Source: Scylla paramamosain
Taxonomy: Eukaryota > Arthropoda > Malacostraca > Decapoda > Portunidae
Assembly: GCF_035594125.1 (NCBI RefSeq)
Contig: NC_087185.1
Location: 9,936,501-10,000,500 of the forward strand
DNA length: 64,000 nt
Reading direction: 5' to 3'
This document shows, piece by piece, positions 49,812 through 63,663 of the stretch. Below the pieces are notes generated by a model. The model worked only from the letters and a program-made list of their open reading frames with translations, did not search any database and had not been told where the DNA came from. Made by a program: the position numbers and the translations under genes. Positions within the stretch are counted from its first letter, which is position 1. The number at the start of each line of letters is the position of its first letter.

Positions 49812-51523
49812 TCCACGATTTATAAGCTCAAAAACAGTCATTATACACGTTTCTCATAATCTTTCGTTTCCCCATTAAAGGAGGTTTTTTCTATGAAAGT
49901 AAACTCCGTTTCCTTATTATAGTTAAAGAAAAAAAATATATTAGCGTTTTGCAACCTATTTGAACAAAAAAATAAATAAACGTTTATTGTTTGTTTATTG
50001 TTTTGTTTCTTTCATTATATAGTTGTTCGTTTCATTATATTATATATTATATTCATTATTATATATCTTTACGCGTTATTGCATTTTGACACCTTAGCTC
50101 AAAAACACTCATTCTACAAGTTTCAGGATGGTTTACGTGCATTTTGGTGTTTCGCTACTTAACAAAGTGAAAAATACACTGAAAATAAACGCTTTTAGTA
50201 ATGTTGTTCTGTTTATATAGAGTGATCTTCACGCGTTTTAAAGTTTTAGTATCTAAAAATCTGAAAAATATAAAAAACATATTTCTTGTAATGCTTTTCC
50301 TTTCCCCATATAATGTGCTTTGCATATATTTTAGCGTTTTGTTACCCAACAATGTAAATAGCACTCAAAAGTTTTTTGGTAATGTTATTCTATTTCTTTG
50401 TATAAAGTGCTATTCATGCGTATTAGCGTTTTGGTACTTAAGCTCAGAAACATTTATAATACACGTTTCTTGTGAAATCTTTTCATTTCCGAAATAAGGT
50501 ACTTTCCATGAATTTTGGCATTTTTGTACGTAACAAGCACAAAACAAAACAAAAAACAAAAATACACGCTTTTTGGGGATATTATTATTATTTCTCTCCA
50601 CGAACGGTGTTTTCCATGCTTTTTAACGTTTTGATACGTAATAAGTTCTAAAACATAAAACACTCAAAAGGCGCATTTTTCGTAACGTTGTTTTGTATTC
50701 CAATGTATGTATTATAATATGTATTTTATCGTTTTTGTGCCTAAGACTTTCAAAAACACTGAAAAGACACTTATCTGATAATGTCGATTCGTTTCACCAT
50801 ATGAAGTTCTTTACATACATTTTTGCTTTCGGTATCAAACATTGTGAAAAATAATCAGAACACACGTTAATGGTAATATTATTAAGTTTCTGCATATAGA
50901 GTGCTATTCACGCGTTTTAGCATTTTGTTACTTAAGAAGGTCAAAAACAGTTACAATACACATTTCCGTTGATAAAGATTTGTTTCACGATATGAAGTAC
51001 TTTGCATATTTTTTCCCGTTTTTTGTTGCTAACAAGCTTAAAAACACTCAAAATACACATTTTTTGTAATGTTATATTGTTTCTCCACAAATAATGTTTT
51101 CCATGCGTCTTACCGATAATGTACATAAAGATCAAAAACATTGAAAAGACACGCTTTTGTAATGTGTTTTTGTGTTCCAGTATAGAGTGCTTTCCATGCC
51201 TTTTATTGTTTTGGTGCGTAACAGACTAAAAAAACAAACACTCAAAGACATTTTCTGGTAATGTTTCTTTTCCCCATATAGAATACTTTGCATGCATTTT
51301 AGCGCTTTGAGACCTAACATTATGAAAAATACTCAAAAGAAACGTTTTGGTAATGTTTTGTTACTCCATATAGCGAGGTATTGACGCATTTTAGAGATTT
51401 GGTAATTAAGAAGCTCAAAAACACAAAACACCTTACTGGTAATATCCTTTCGTTTACCCATGTAGTGTGCTTTCCATGAATTTGGCGTTTTGATACGTAA
51501 CATTATACAAAAAAAAAAAAAGT

Positions 51524-51556
51524 AAAATAAATAAATAAATAAATAAATAAATAAAA
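51524..51556. repeat. (AAAT)n microsatellite
   Basis: About seven tandem AAAT units in minus-polarity satellite, next to an A run; it probably arose by slippage. Confidence 0.9.
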
Positions 51557-54500
51557 ATAGACATTTTTAGTAATGTTGTTCTGTTTCTCCATGTAAAGTG
51601 CTCTTCAAGCGTTTTAACGTTTTTGTATTTAAAAAGCTCAGAGACATTTGTAATATCGTTGTAATATCGTAATATCGTTTCGTACGTAAAAACCTCAAAC
51701 ACGGAAAAATATATGTTTTTGTTAATGTTATTCAATTTCTCCATAAATGGCGTTTGCATGGGTTTTTGTGTTTTCGTACGTAAGAAGCTCAAAAACACTC
51801 AAAAAGACGTTTTTGTTAAAGACACTCAAAAGACATGTTTTTGGTTATTTCTATACTTTTTACCATTTTGGTGGCTAAGACGATGAAAAACAGTAAAATA
51901 GCAAGTTTCTGGCAATGTCCTTTTCTTTCCACATTGAAAGTTCTTTTGCATGCATTTTGAAGTTTTGGTACCTATGTGAAAAAAAAAACACAAAAAAAAA
52001 CGTTTTTGATAGTATTGCTATATTTCTACATATAGAGTGTTATTCACTCCGTTTACTGTTTTGTTACCTATGGTAACAAACTCATAATAAACGTTTCTGG
52101 TAATTACGGTTTGTTTGACTATATCGGGTATCTTGCATGCATTTTCACATTTTTGTACCTAAAAAACTCAAAATTAGTCAAAATACACATTTTCAGTAAT
52201 GTTATTCTGGTTGTCCGTATTGGGTGTTTTCCATGCTTCCATACCTAAGAAGCTCAAAAAAGACCCAAAATATGCGCTTTTCGTAGAATTTTTTTTTTCC
52301 GTATAGAGTGTTATTCAGGCATTTTTGCGTTACTTTTTTTTCATTCCTAAGAACCTCAAAACAATAAAATAAGACCTTTGTGGAAATATCGTTTTATTTC
52401 ACGATTTTTTTTTTCTTTTTTAGCGTTTTGGTACCTAACACTCTCAAAAGCATTTCCAATACTCATTTCTGATGGTGTCGTTTTGTTTCCCAACATAGGG
52501 TGCTTTTCGTGCATTTTTACTTTTTCGTGCCTAACATTATGAAAACTCAAAATACAAGTTTTTAGTAATTTTTTTTTTTTTTTCTACATGGGTATTCACC
52601 CATCTTTGCGTTTTGGTACCTAAGAAGCTCAAAAACAATTATTATACACAAGTCTCATAATGTCCCTTCGTTTCCTCATATAAAGTGGTTTGCATGCATT
52701 TTCGCGTTTTAATACACGTTTTTAGTAACGTGGTTCTGTTTAAATGGTGTGCTTTGCATGCATTTTGGTATTTTGTTACCTAACAAGATGAAAAAAAAAC
52801 ACTTTAAACGCACGTTTTTGGTATTATTGTTCTTTTTCTCCATATAAAGTGCTGTTCACTTACTTGTTTTAGCGTTTTGTTACTTGAGAAGCTCAAAAAC
52901 AATCATTATACACGTTTCTTGTAAATTTTTTTTTTTTTTTGTTTCCCATCATAGGGTACTTTGCATGTGTTTCCGCGTTTTTTGTACGTAAGAAGTAAAA
53001 AAAAAAAAGAAAACATTCAAAATTCACGATTTCGGTAATGTTTTATATTATGTTTGTCCATAAAGGGTATTTTGCATGCATTTGAGTATTTTACTATGAA
53101 AGAAGCTTTAAAACACACACACACAAAAAAAAAAATCGTTTTTGTTAATAATTTTTATTCCTAAAAAGGTTCCACACTTTTATGTTAACCCACTTCATTT
53201 CCTACCTAGAATGCTTTCCATGCATTTTGTAGTTTTTGTTACCTAATAATAAAAAAAAAAAACAGCGAAAGTACACGTTTTTCGTAATGTTGTTTTGTTT
53301 CTTCTTATTGAATACCATTCATATTAAATGTATTAAAAACATTTATAATGTATGTTTCTGATATCGTTTTGTTTCATGATATAGGGTAATTTTAAAACAT
53401 TTTGACGTTTTGGTTCCTAACAATGTGAAATACTCTCAAGTTTTTAAGCGTTTTGGTGCCTAAAACGCTCAAAAACAATCAAAATGCTCAATTCTACAAA
53501 TCTCGATTCTTTTCCCGTATTGGGTGCTTTACATGCATTTTGGCGTTTTGGTACCTAACAATGTGTAATACTTTAAAAATACCTGTTTTTTTTTCATAAT
53601 GTTTTCCTTCTCCATAATGAGTGTTTTTCATGATTTTTCGCATTTTGGTACCCAAGAATCTCAAAAACACTCGCAATACATGTTTCTCGTAATATCTTTT
53701 CGTTTCTCCATATAAGGTAATCTTTATGTACTTTTGCGTTTTTCTTTTTTTTCTATGCAACAAGGTCAAAAACTCTCAAAAACACTCTGTTTTGGTAAAA
53801 TTATTTTGTTTTTCCATTAAGGGTGTTTTTAATGCGTTTTATAGTTTTGCTACGTAAGAAGCTGAAAAACACTCAAAAGACATGTTTTGGATAATATTGT
53901 TTTTCATAACCACATTGAGTGCTAGCCGTGCTTTTTTTAAACGTTCTGGTGCCTGTCATGCACAAATACACTCGAGAGACGATTTTTGCAATGTTTTGTT
54001 TCTCATATAAAGGGGGCTTTCCATGCATTTTAGCGCTTTGCTATCTAACAATGTGAAAATAATAAAATATCATATTTTTATCAATGCCATTTTTGTTTCA
54101 CCATATAGAGTGGTATTAGCGTGTTTTCTCGTTTTGGTACCTAAGAAGCTCAAAAACACTTATAATATACGTTTCTCGAAATGCCTTTTCGTTTCTCCAT
54201 ATAACGTATGTTATATACGTAGTAAGTTCAAAACCAGTCAAAATCCTTTTTCTTTTTTTTTTTTTTTGTAATGTTATTCTCTCTCTTCATAAAAGGTGTT
54301 TAGCATGCATTTCAGTGTTTTGGTACGTATGATATTGAAAAACACTATTAAAACACATTTTTTTCGAGTTCTTGTTTAGTATTCCCATATAGGGTAATTT
54401 CCATGGTATATAGTGTTTGATGTCTATCAGTCTTAAAAACGCTTAAAAGAAATATTCCTCGTAATTCCGTTTCGTTTCCCCGTATAGGAGGCTTTGCATG

Positions 54501-57500
54501 TATTTTGGATTTTTGTAACTAACAATGTGAAAACACTATATATACACGATTTTGGTAAGTTGTTCTCTTTCTCCATATAGAGTTTTATTCATGCGACAGA
54601 CAAAACAGTGAAAATACTCGTTTTTGGCAATGTTACGGTCTCCATAAAAGATGTTTTGCGTGCGTTTTAGCATTTTGTATGTAGCACAAAAAATATAAAA
54701 TAAAATAAAATATATTCAAAAGACATGTTTTGTTTTTCCGTATAGAGTGCTTTCCTAACTTTCTTTTTAACGTTTTGTTGTCTTACATGCACAAAAATAC
54801 TCAAAAGATACGTTTCTTTTAATGTCGTTTCTTTTTCCCATATAGGGCACATTGCATTTTGTTACTTAACAGTGTAAAAAGACATTCAAAATACACGTTT
54901 TTGGTAATATTGTTGTTTCTCCACATGGACTGTTATTCATCTCTTTTTTGCTTTTGAGTACCTAAGAAGCTCAAAAACACTACTAAACCACGTTTTTCGT
55001 AATTTCCTTTCGTTTTGCTATATAGGATACTTTGCAACCATTTTGGCGTTTATGTACGTAACAAGCTGAAAAACACTGAAAATCCTTGTTTTTGATAATG
55101 TTACTCTGTAACTCAGTAAAAGGAAGTTTTGCATCCTTTTTAGCGATTTGCTACGTAAGTACCTCAAAACACTCAAAAGGAACGTTTTTGGTAATGTTAT
55201 TTTGTTTTTCAATGGCGGGTGTTTTCGATACATTTTAGCGTTTTGTTGTCAAACATGCACAACAACACTCAAAACGTTTCCTGCAATGTTGTTTTATATC
55301 ATCATTAAAGTTATTTTGGATGCATTTTGGCGTTTTGTTATCTATCGGTCTGAAAACACAGAAAATACACATTTTTTGTATTGCTATTGTCTATTCATGC
55401 GTTTCAGCGTTTGGTACCTAAGAAGCTCAAAACACTCAAAATACACGTCTCTCGTAATGTTCTTTAGTTTCTCTATTTAGTGTACTTTCCATACATATTT
55501 TGTGGTTTTGTATTTTAAAAAGATGAAAACACTGAAATGGATGTTTTGTTAAAGTTATTATTGTTTCTCCATAAAAAGCTGTTTTGTAAATGTTTTAGCA
55601 TTTCGGTAGGTAACTAGCTAAAAAAAAAAAATCTCAGACGTTTTGGTATTTTTTTTTTCACAAACACAGTTTTTTCCATGCTTTTTAGTGTTCTCATGCC
55701 TTCAAAGGGCACTCAAAAGACATGTTTCTGTAAATGAAATTTCAGTTCACAATTGAGGGTGATTTCTTTGCATTTTGGCGTTTTAGTACCTAAGAATGTG
55801 AAAAAAAACCCTCAAAATATAGTTTTTTATAATGTTCTTTTTCCGAGAAAGAGTGCTATTCATGCGTTTTAGCGTTTTGGTACCTAAGACAATCCAAAGG
55901 AATAATAATACGTATTTCTAGAAATGCTCTTTCATTACCTCAAATGGGGTTCTTTCCATGCATTTAGTCGTTTTTATATGTAACAAGCTAAAAAAAAAAA
56001 ATCCTAATGGTAATGCTATTATTTCTCCATAAGGTGTGTTTTGCATGCATTTTAGCATTTTAGTACGTAAGAAGCTAAAATCACTCAAAAGATACGATTT
56101 TTTTTGTTTTTTTTTGAGTAATATATTCCCTTAATGCATGATTTCCCTTCATTTCAGCACTTTGGTGCATATCATGCTCACACACACTTCAAGGACATAT
56201 TTTTGGAAATATCGTTTATTTTCCCCATGCATTTTTGGCTGTTTGGTACTGAACAATGCAAAAAACACTCAAAATACACGTTTTAGGTAAAGTTCTATTT
56301 CTCCACATATAGTGCATTTGAAGTATTTTTGCGTTTTGGGACGTAAAAAGCTCAAAAGCACTCTCAGTACAATTGTATCTTAATTTCCTTTCGTTATTCA
56401 TATAAGATCACGTAAATAACTCAAAAACAGTGAAAATAGACTTTTTTTTTATAATATGTTTTCTTACATAGAGTGCTTTACTTGTTTTGTATTTTTACTT
56501 GTTTTTGAATCCCACAAGGTCATAAACACTCAAAGACACGTTTCTGAAAATCTCTTTCTTTCCTCATTTAGGGTGGTTTGCATACATTTTTGCATTTTGG
56601 CACCTAACAATGTGAAAAACACGCAAAATACACGCTTTTGATAATGTTCTTTTGTTTCTCTATAAAGTGCTATTCATTACTTTTAGCATTTTGCTATCTA
56701 ATACGCTCATAAACACTCATAATGCACGTTTCTGGTAATGTTCTTACGTTTCCTATAATTTCCATGCATTTTGGCGTTACTTTACGTAAAAAGTTCAAAA
56801 CACCCAAAATATTTTATTTTAGTATTGTTATTCTCTTTCTTCATAAACAGTGTTTTGCATGTGTTATAGTGTTTTGGTACGTAAGTAATAAAAATAAAAA
56901 AAAATTTAATGGTACGTTCTTTGTAAAATTTTGTTTCCCTACATAGGGTGCTTTACCTTCTTTTCACCATTTTGGTTCCTAACACGCTCATAAACACTAA
57001 AAAGATACGTATCTAGAAAAGTCGATTCTTTTAGCCATATAAGTGTTTTACTTGCATCTTGGCGTTTTTGCACCTAACAATGTGAAACACACTGAAAATA
57101 TTCGTTTCCTATGTTATTTCTTTTTTCTCCATATTTTTTTTTTCAAACTTTTTAGAGTTTTAGTACCGAAGAATAATAAAAACCATAATACACGTTTCGC
57201 GTACTGTCTTTTCGTTTCCTAATTTGGGCACTTTGCATGCATTTTGGTGTTTTTATACATAACAAGCTCAAAAACGCTCAAAATACTTTTCTTATAATGT
57301 TGTTATGTTTCTCAATAAAGGGTGTTTTTGCGTGCGTTTTCCCGTTTTGGTGTGTAAACGAAGCTGAAAAAACTAAAAACACAAGTTTTTGGTAGTTTTT
57401 TTTTTTTCTACTTCCATATATATGGTGCTTTCCATGTTTTTTAGCGTTTTGGTTTCTAACATGCATTAAAACTCGCAAAATGTTGTTTCGTTTTTCCATA

Positions 57501-59358
57501 TAAGCTGCCTTTTTGTTTTGGTATCTAACAATGGGAAAAACACTCAATTTACACTTTTTTTGGCAATGTTCCTTTGTTTCTAAATATAGAGCGGTATCAA
57601 CGCAATTTTGCGTTTTGCTACAAAGATACTGAAAAACACTCATAATACACCTTAATCGTAGTCGCTTTTTTTTCTCATTATGGAGTATCTTGTATTAACG
57701 TCAATTTTATATGTAAGAAGCTGAATAAACACTCTAAATACTTCTTTTTTGGTAATGTTATTATATTTCTTTTATAAAATTTGTTTTCCATGCATTTTGT
57801 CGTTTTGGTACGTAAGAAGTTCGAAAACTCTCGAAAGATACGATTTTTTATTTTATTTTTTTTTATTTTAATGTTTTGTCCTCTCATACAAAGTGACTTC
57901 CATACTTTTTAGCATTTTGGTGCCTAACACGCTCAAAACACTCGAAGGACACGTTTCTTCTGGTAGTGCCGTTTCGTTTCGCAATATTGGAGGCTTTGAA
58001 TCGATTTTGGCGTTTTGGTATCTAATAATGTGTAAACACTCAAAATACACGTTTTTCTTTACTTTATTCAGTTTTTTTTTTCGTATATAACGGTATTTAT
58101 GAGTTTTAGCTTTTTGATACTTAAGAACCTTAAAAACTCTCACAATAAATGTTTTTCGTAATGTCTTTTCGTTTCCCTACGAAGAGTATTATGCATTGCA
58201 TTTTGGGATTTTTCTACGTAACTCAAAAATAAAAATACTCGTTTGGTTGTTTCTCCATAAGGCTTTTCTTTTTAGAGTTTTGGTACATAAATAGCTGAAA
58301 AAAAAACATTAAAAAGTGACGTTTTTTGTAACATTGTTTTCTTTTTCCATATAGAGTGTTTTCCGTGCTTTTCATTGTTTTGGTGCCTAGAACGCACATA
58401 AGCATTCAAAAAATACGTTTCTGGAAATCTCGTTCCCTTTCCCCATATAGAGTGCTTTGCATGTATTTTGGCATTTGGATACCAAACTGTGAAATACACG
58501 TTTTTCGTCATGATAATATGTTTCTCCATATAGAGTTGTATTATTACTTTTTATCGATTTCGTACCTAAAAAAAAAGTTAAAAACACTCATAATAAACAT
58601 TTCTCATAATGTCTTTCCTTTTCCTCACATAAGTCATTTTAGATTTTTTTTTCGTTTTTGTACGTAACAAGCATAAAAAGTCAAAATAGTTATTTTAGGT
58701 ATTCTTGTTCTGTTAATCATATTCTCCATAAAGGTTTTTTTTTTTCTATGTATCAGCGTTTTAGTACGTAAGTACATCAAAAAGACATTGAAAACATATT
58801 TTTCTCTAGATTTTGTTTTCCATATGTTTTTCATGGATTTTGGCGTTTTGGTATCTAATTATTAGAAAAAAAAAACACTCAAAATACATGTTTTTCGTAA
58901 TGCTGTTCTGTTCCTCTATATAATGTGCTATTAATGCGATTTATGATTTTTGTACCTAAGAGGCTAAATAAAAACATAATACACATCTCTCGTAATGTTG
59001 TTTCGTTACCACATATATGGTCCTTTCCCTCCATTTTAGCGTTTTTTGTACGTAAAAAAACTCAACAACAATCAAAATACCATTTTTTTTCTTTTTGGTA
59101 ATGTTATTCTGTTTATCATAAAAGGTCTTTTAAATACGATTTAGCGTTTTGGTAGGTAAGAAGCAGAAAACAATCAAAAGACACGTTTTTGGTAATGTTT
59201 TCTTTTATCATATAGGGTGATATCCATGCTTTTTAGCGTTTTCGTGCTTAACATGTATAAAAACACACAAAATATGTCTTCTGGAAGGTTTCGTTTCCAA
59301 GTATTTTTCTTCGTAACAAGCTAAAAAAGTACTCGAAATACTTTTTTTTGGGGGGGCT

Positions 59359-59386
59359 AAAAAACCTCATCATAATGAGGTTTTTT
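59359..59386. repeat. Perfect 12-bp-stem hairpin
   Basis: AAAAAACCTCAT, 4-base spacer CATA, then ATGAGGTTTTTT. It resembles a bacterial terminator in shape but sits in eukaryotic satellite, beside a run of G (about 59,350-59,356) that is unusual for this array. Confidence 0.85.
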
Positions 59387-61008
59387 ACATGTTTTCAGTG
59401 TTTTGGTACATATCCAGCGCAAAAACACTAAAAAGACTAGTTTTTAGTAATATGGTTTTCTTTACCATATAAGGTTGTTTGCAGACTTTTTATCGTTTTG
59501 GTGCCTAGAACGTTCATAAACGCTCTATTTTAGGGTTTTCATACATAACTGTGATATATACTGAAAATACACGTTGTTGGTCATGATGTGTTTGTCCATA
59601 TAGAGTGCTATTGATGCGTTTCTTTGTTTAGGTACCTAAGTAGCTTAAAAACACCCTTAATACACGTTTCTCGTAATGTCTTTTTGTTTCCCCTTATACT
59701 TTGGATGCATTTTGGCGTTTTTGCACGTAATAAGCAGAAAAAAACACAAAAATAATTGTTACTCCGTTTCTCCATAAATTGTTATTTGTATGCTTTTTAG
59801 CGATTTGGTAAGTAGATCAAAACACTTAAAAGACACGTTTTTTTTTTTTTTTCATATGGTTGGCTTTGCATGCATTTTTGGTGTTTTGGTACCTGATAAT
59901 GGGAAAATACTCAAAATACGCGTTTTTTTTTATATTGTTTATTGATATAAATTGGTATTCATGTGTTTTACCATTTTGGTAACTAAGAAGCTCAAAAGTT
60001 CTCATGATACACTTTTTTTATTTTCGTTTTCCCATATAAAGTGCTTTGCATGTATTTTGTCATTTTTGTACGTAACATTCAAAATATACGTTTTAAGAAA
60101 AGTTATGATGTTTCTCCATAATCTTTTTTTTTTTTGCATGATTTACTGTTTTGGTACATAAGTACGTTGGGATATTGTTTTGTTAGAATATTGTTTTATT
60201 TTCGCATATAGGGTGTTTTTCATTTTTTTTTTTTTGTATCGTTTAGATGTCTAACACGCTTGTAATAACTCAAAGTACACGTTTCTGGAAATTTCGTTTT
60301 CTTTCCTTATATAGAGTGTTTTGCATGCAGTTTAGCATTTTTGTACTTAACAATGTGAAATACACTCAAAATACACGTTTTTGGTATTGTTGTTCTTTTT
60401 CTCTCTATAGAGAGCTATTCATCCATTATAGCATTTTGGTACCTAAGATCAAATTCTTTTTTGGTAATGTTATTCTGTTTCTCAATATAGAGTGCAATTC
60501 ATGCGTTTTATCGTGCTGGTACCTAAGAAGCTCAAAAAGACTTATAATACATGTTTCAACTAAGGTCTTTTCGTTTTTCCATAGTTGATCATTTTGTCTT
60601 TTTTTCTACGTAACAAACTCAAAAGACCTCGAAACCTTTTTTTTTTTTTTCCTATTCTAGTTTTCTGTTAAGGGTGTTTTGCACGCGTTTTTTTTTTTCT
60701 GTTTTTATACGTAAGTTACTCAAAAGCACTGAAAAGAAACAATTTTTATTTATTTATTTTTTCTCACGAGGGATGCTTTCCATGAGTTTTTTACCGTTTT
60801 GGTCTTTAGCACGTTTATAAACACTCAAAAGAGAATTTTTTTGAAATATCGTTTCCTTACCCCATATAAAGTGTTTTCATGCATTTTGACGTTTTCTTAC
60901 CTAATAATGTGAAATACACTCAAAATACACGTTTATGGTAATGTTGTTCTCATTCTTCATATATAGTTCTCGAGTTCTAGTACCTAACAAGCATAAAAAC
61001 TCACGTTT

Positions 61009-61462
61009 CTATATGGAAAAAAAGAAACATTACCAAAAACATGTACTTTGAGATTGTTTTATATTGTTAGATGATATAACGCAAACGCAAAAACCAACCT
61101 ATATGAAAAAAAAATAAAAATTCCAGAACCGTTTCTTTTTAATGCTTATGAGCATGATAGGCACCAAAACGTTAAAAAGCATCAGAAGCACCCTTTGTGG
61201 AAAAAAAAAAATATTGATTTTTTTTCCACCCTTTGTGGATAAAAAAAAAATATTGATTTTTTTTTTTTTCCACAAAGGGTGCTTCTGATGCTTTTTAACG
61301 TTTTGGTGCCTATCATGCTCATAAGCATTAAAAAGAAACGGTTCTGGAATTTTCTCTTTTTTTTCATATAGGTTGGTTTTTGCGTTTGCGTTATATCATC
61401 TAACAATATAAAACAATCATGTTTTATATTGTTTTTGGTAATGTTTCTTTTTTTCCATATAG
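61009..61462. repeat. Large near-perfect palindrome in the satellite
   Basis: Bases at equal distance from 61,235.5 are complementary (61,009 with 61,462 and 61,052 with 61,419, both sums 122,471). Arms are about 200 bp, with one mismatched stretch of ~10 bp near 61,042-61,051. The centre holds two direct copies of CACCCTTTGTGG with A-run, ATATTGA and T-run, then the complement CCACAAAGGGTG. The left arm has plus polarity and the right arm minus; the surrounding block is minus, so the left arm is the inverted copy. Confidence 0.9.
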
Positions 61463-62611
61463 ACTGCTAGTTATACGTTTTAGCGTTTCGGTTCTTATGA
61501 AACTCAAAAAACACTCATAATACCTGTTTCTTGTAATGGTTACTGGGTACTTTGCATGCATTTTGGCTTTTTTTTTTTTGTACGTACAAAGATCAAAAAC
61601 ACCAAATAGGTGATAAACACTCAAAAGACATTTTTTTTTTAATATTGCTTTCTTTTTCCATATATGGTGCTTTTAATGCTTTTTAGCGTTTTGGCGTCTA
61701 ACACGTTGTTGGTTAACTAATAATACGTTTGTTTGTTTTTAGTAATGTTACTGTATTTTCTCCGTAAAGAGTGTTTTAGAAAAGTTTTAGCGTTTTGGTA
61801 GGTAATAAATTCAAAAATACTGATTTTTTTTTTTTTTGTAATGATTTATATTCCTGTATGAGGCGATTTCCATGTTTTTTTAGTGTTTCGTCTTCTACCA
61901 CGTTGTAAAACACTCAGAAGACTCGTTTCTGGTAATGTCGTTTACTTTACCCATGCATGCATTTTGGTGTTTTGATATATGATAATATGAATAACATTAA
62001 GAATACACTTTTTTTTTTTTATGTTTTGTTTCTCTATATAAAGTGCTATTAAAAGGTTTATCATTTTGGCACCTAAGAATCTCAAAAACTCTCGTAATAC
62101 ACGTTTCTCGTGATGCCTTTTCGTTTCCTCATATAGGGTAATCTGCATTCATTTTCCGTTTCTATAATACTCAAAATACACGTTTTAGGTGAAGTTATAC
62201 TGTTCCTCCATAAATTTTTTTTTTTTTTTTTCTGCATGCGTTTAAAAATCACTAAAAAAAGACTTTTTTGGGTAATATTGTTTTGTTTTCTCAAAGAGTG
62301 TGCTCTCCATGATTTTTTGTCGTTTGTTGCCTATCTCGCTCTTAAACACACAAAAGTCACGTTTGTGGTCAAGTCTTTTAATTTCCGCATACAGGAGGCT
62401 TTACAAGCATTTTGGCGTTTTGATACCTAACAATATGAATTATACTAAAAAAAAAAAAAATAATAAAAAAGGTTTTTGATTTTATTCTTTTTGTCGATAT
62501 AGACACCTATTCATGCGTTTTAGCATTTTCGTACTTAAGAAGCTAAAAAAAAAAAAAACACTCATTATACACGTTTCTCATAATGTCCCTTCCTTTGGCT
62601 AGATAAGGTGG
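61463..62611 (-). repeat. Diverged satellite, minus polarity
   Basis: Minus-orientation monomers continuing the block left of the palindrome, up to the flip near 62,612 (TTTGGCTAGATAAGGTGG then TTAGACAGCAAAACAC). No gene is seen. Confidence 0.88.
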
Positions 62612-62831
62612 TTAGACAGCAAAACACTATGATGCATGGAAAGAACTCTGTATTGCAGTACAAAAATACATTAAAAAACCGTGTCTTTTGAGTGTTTTTG
62701 AGGTTTTTATGTATCAAAATGCTAACTGGTATGCAAGACCTCCTTTCTGGAGAAAAGAATAACATTACCAAAAAATGTGCATTTTGACTATTTTTGCGCT
62801 CGTTAAGTACAGAAACGGGAAAAATACATGC
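62612..62831 (+). repeat. Short plus-polarity satellite segment
   Basis: About two monomers (ACTATGATGCATGG, TTTTGAGTGTTTTTGAGG, GGAGAAAAGAATAACATTACC) ending in ACATGCAAAGCCAC, where the LINE fragment begins. Confidence 0.85.
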
Positions 62832-63663
62832 AAAGCCACAGAACGCCTGACTTCTGATCTTTCTAAAATTTCTGATTGGGGCAGAGCAAACTTGGTATTG
62901 TCAATGCCTCAAAAACTCAATTCCTCCATCTATCAACTCGACACAACCTTCCAGACAACTATCCCCTCTTCTTCAATGACACCCAACTGTCCGCCTCTTC
63001 TACACTGAACATCCTCGGTCTGTCCTTTACTTATAATCTGAACTGGAAACTTCACATCTCATCTCTAGCTAAAATAGCTTCTATGAAGTTAGGTGTTCTG
63101 AGACGTCTCCGCCAGTTTTTCTCACCCCCCAGCTGCTAACTCTGTACAAGGGCCTTATCCGTCCATGTATGGAGTATGCTTCACATGTCTGTGGGGGGGT
63201 TCCACTCATACTGCTCTTCTAGACAGGGTGGAATCAAAAGCTTCTCGTCCCATCAACTCCTCTCCTCTAACTGACTGTCTTCAGCCTCTCTCTCACTGTC
63301 GCAATGTTGCATATCTAGCTGTCTTCTACCGCTATTTTCATGCTAACTGCTCTTCTGATCTTGCTAACTGCATGCCTCCCCTCCTCCCGCGGCCTCGCTA
63401 CACAAGACTTTCTTCTTTCTCTCACCCCTATTCTGTCCACCTCTCTAACGCAAGAGTTAACCAGTATTCTCAATCATTCATCCCTTTCTCTGGTAAACTC
63501 TGGAACTCCCTGCCTGCTTCTGTATTTCCACCTTCCTATGAATTGAATTCCTTCAAGAGGGAGGTTTCAAGATACTTATCCACCAATTTTTTACCACTGC
63601 TTTGACCCTTGTATGGGACTGGCATTTCAGTGGGCATTTTTTTTATTAGATTTTTGTTGCCCT
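62832..63663 (+). pseudogene. Truncated copy of the 17.66-kb LINE family (RT C-terminus and part of 3' UTR)
   Basis: Plus-strand copy of the last ~250 codons and 3' UTR of the same LINE family. It starts at ATERLTSDLSKISDWGRANL, downstream of the YADD motif, and keeps [19 protein letters not shown], the MYGV version of the ME(Y/F)A region and WNSLPASVFP. At least three small indels break the frame: a lost T near 62,900, a lost C in the C run near 63,130, and changed G spacing near 63,190. It ends at GATTTTTGTTGCCCT, about 20 bp before the visible end of the longer copy, so it is cut at both ends. It is otherwise very similar to the 17.66-kb copy. Confidence 0.92.

Larger units (their letters stand above)
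49812..61008 (-). repeat. Diverged satellite, minus polarity (longest single-polarity block)
   Basis: Eleven kilobases of minus-orientation monomers (CTCAAAAACACTC, GCGTTTTGGTACCTAA, TTTCGTTTCCCCATATAGGG) without a recognised transposon. The start (49,880-50,090) is low-complexity AT with ATTATAT words. The segment 57,300-57,640 resembles 37,640-37,990, a distant older copy. No gene is seen. Confidence 0.9.

Noticed and set aside
59359..59386. Rho-independent terminator
   Set aside because: Hairpin with a T run, but no bacterial gene or context; kept only as a hairpin repeat.
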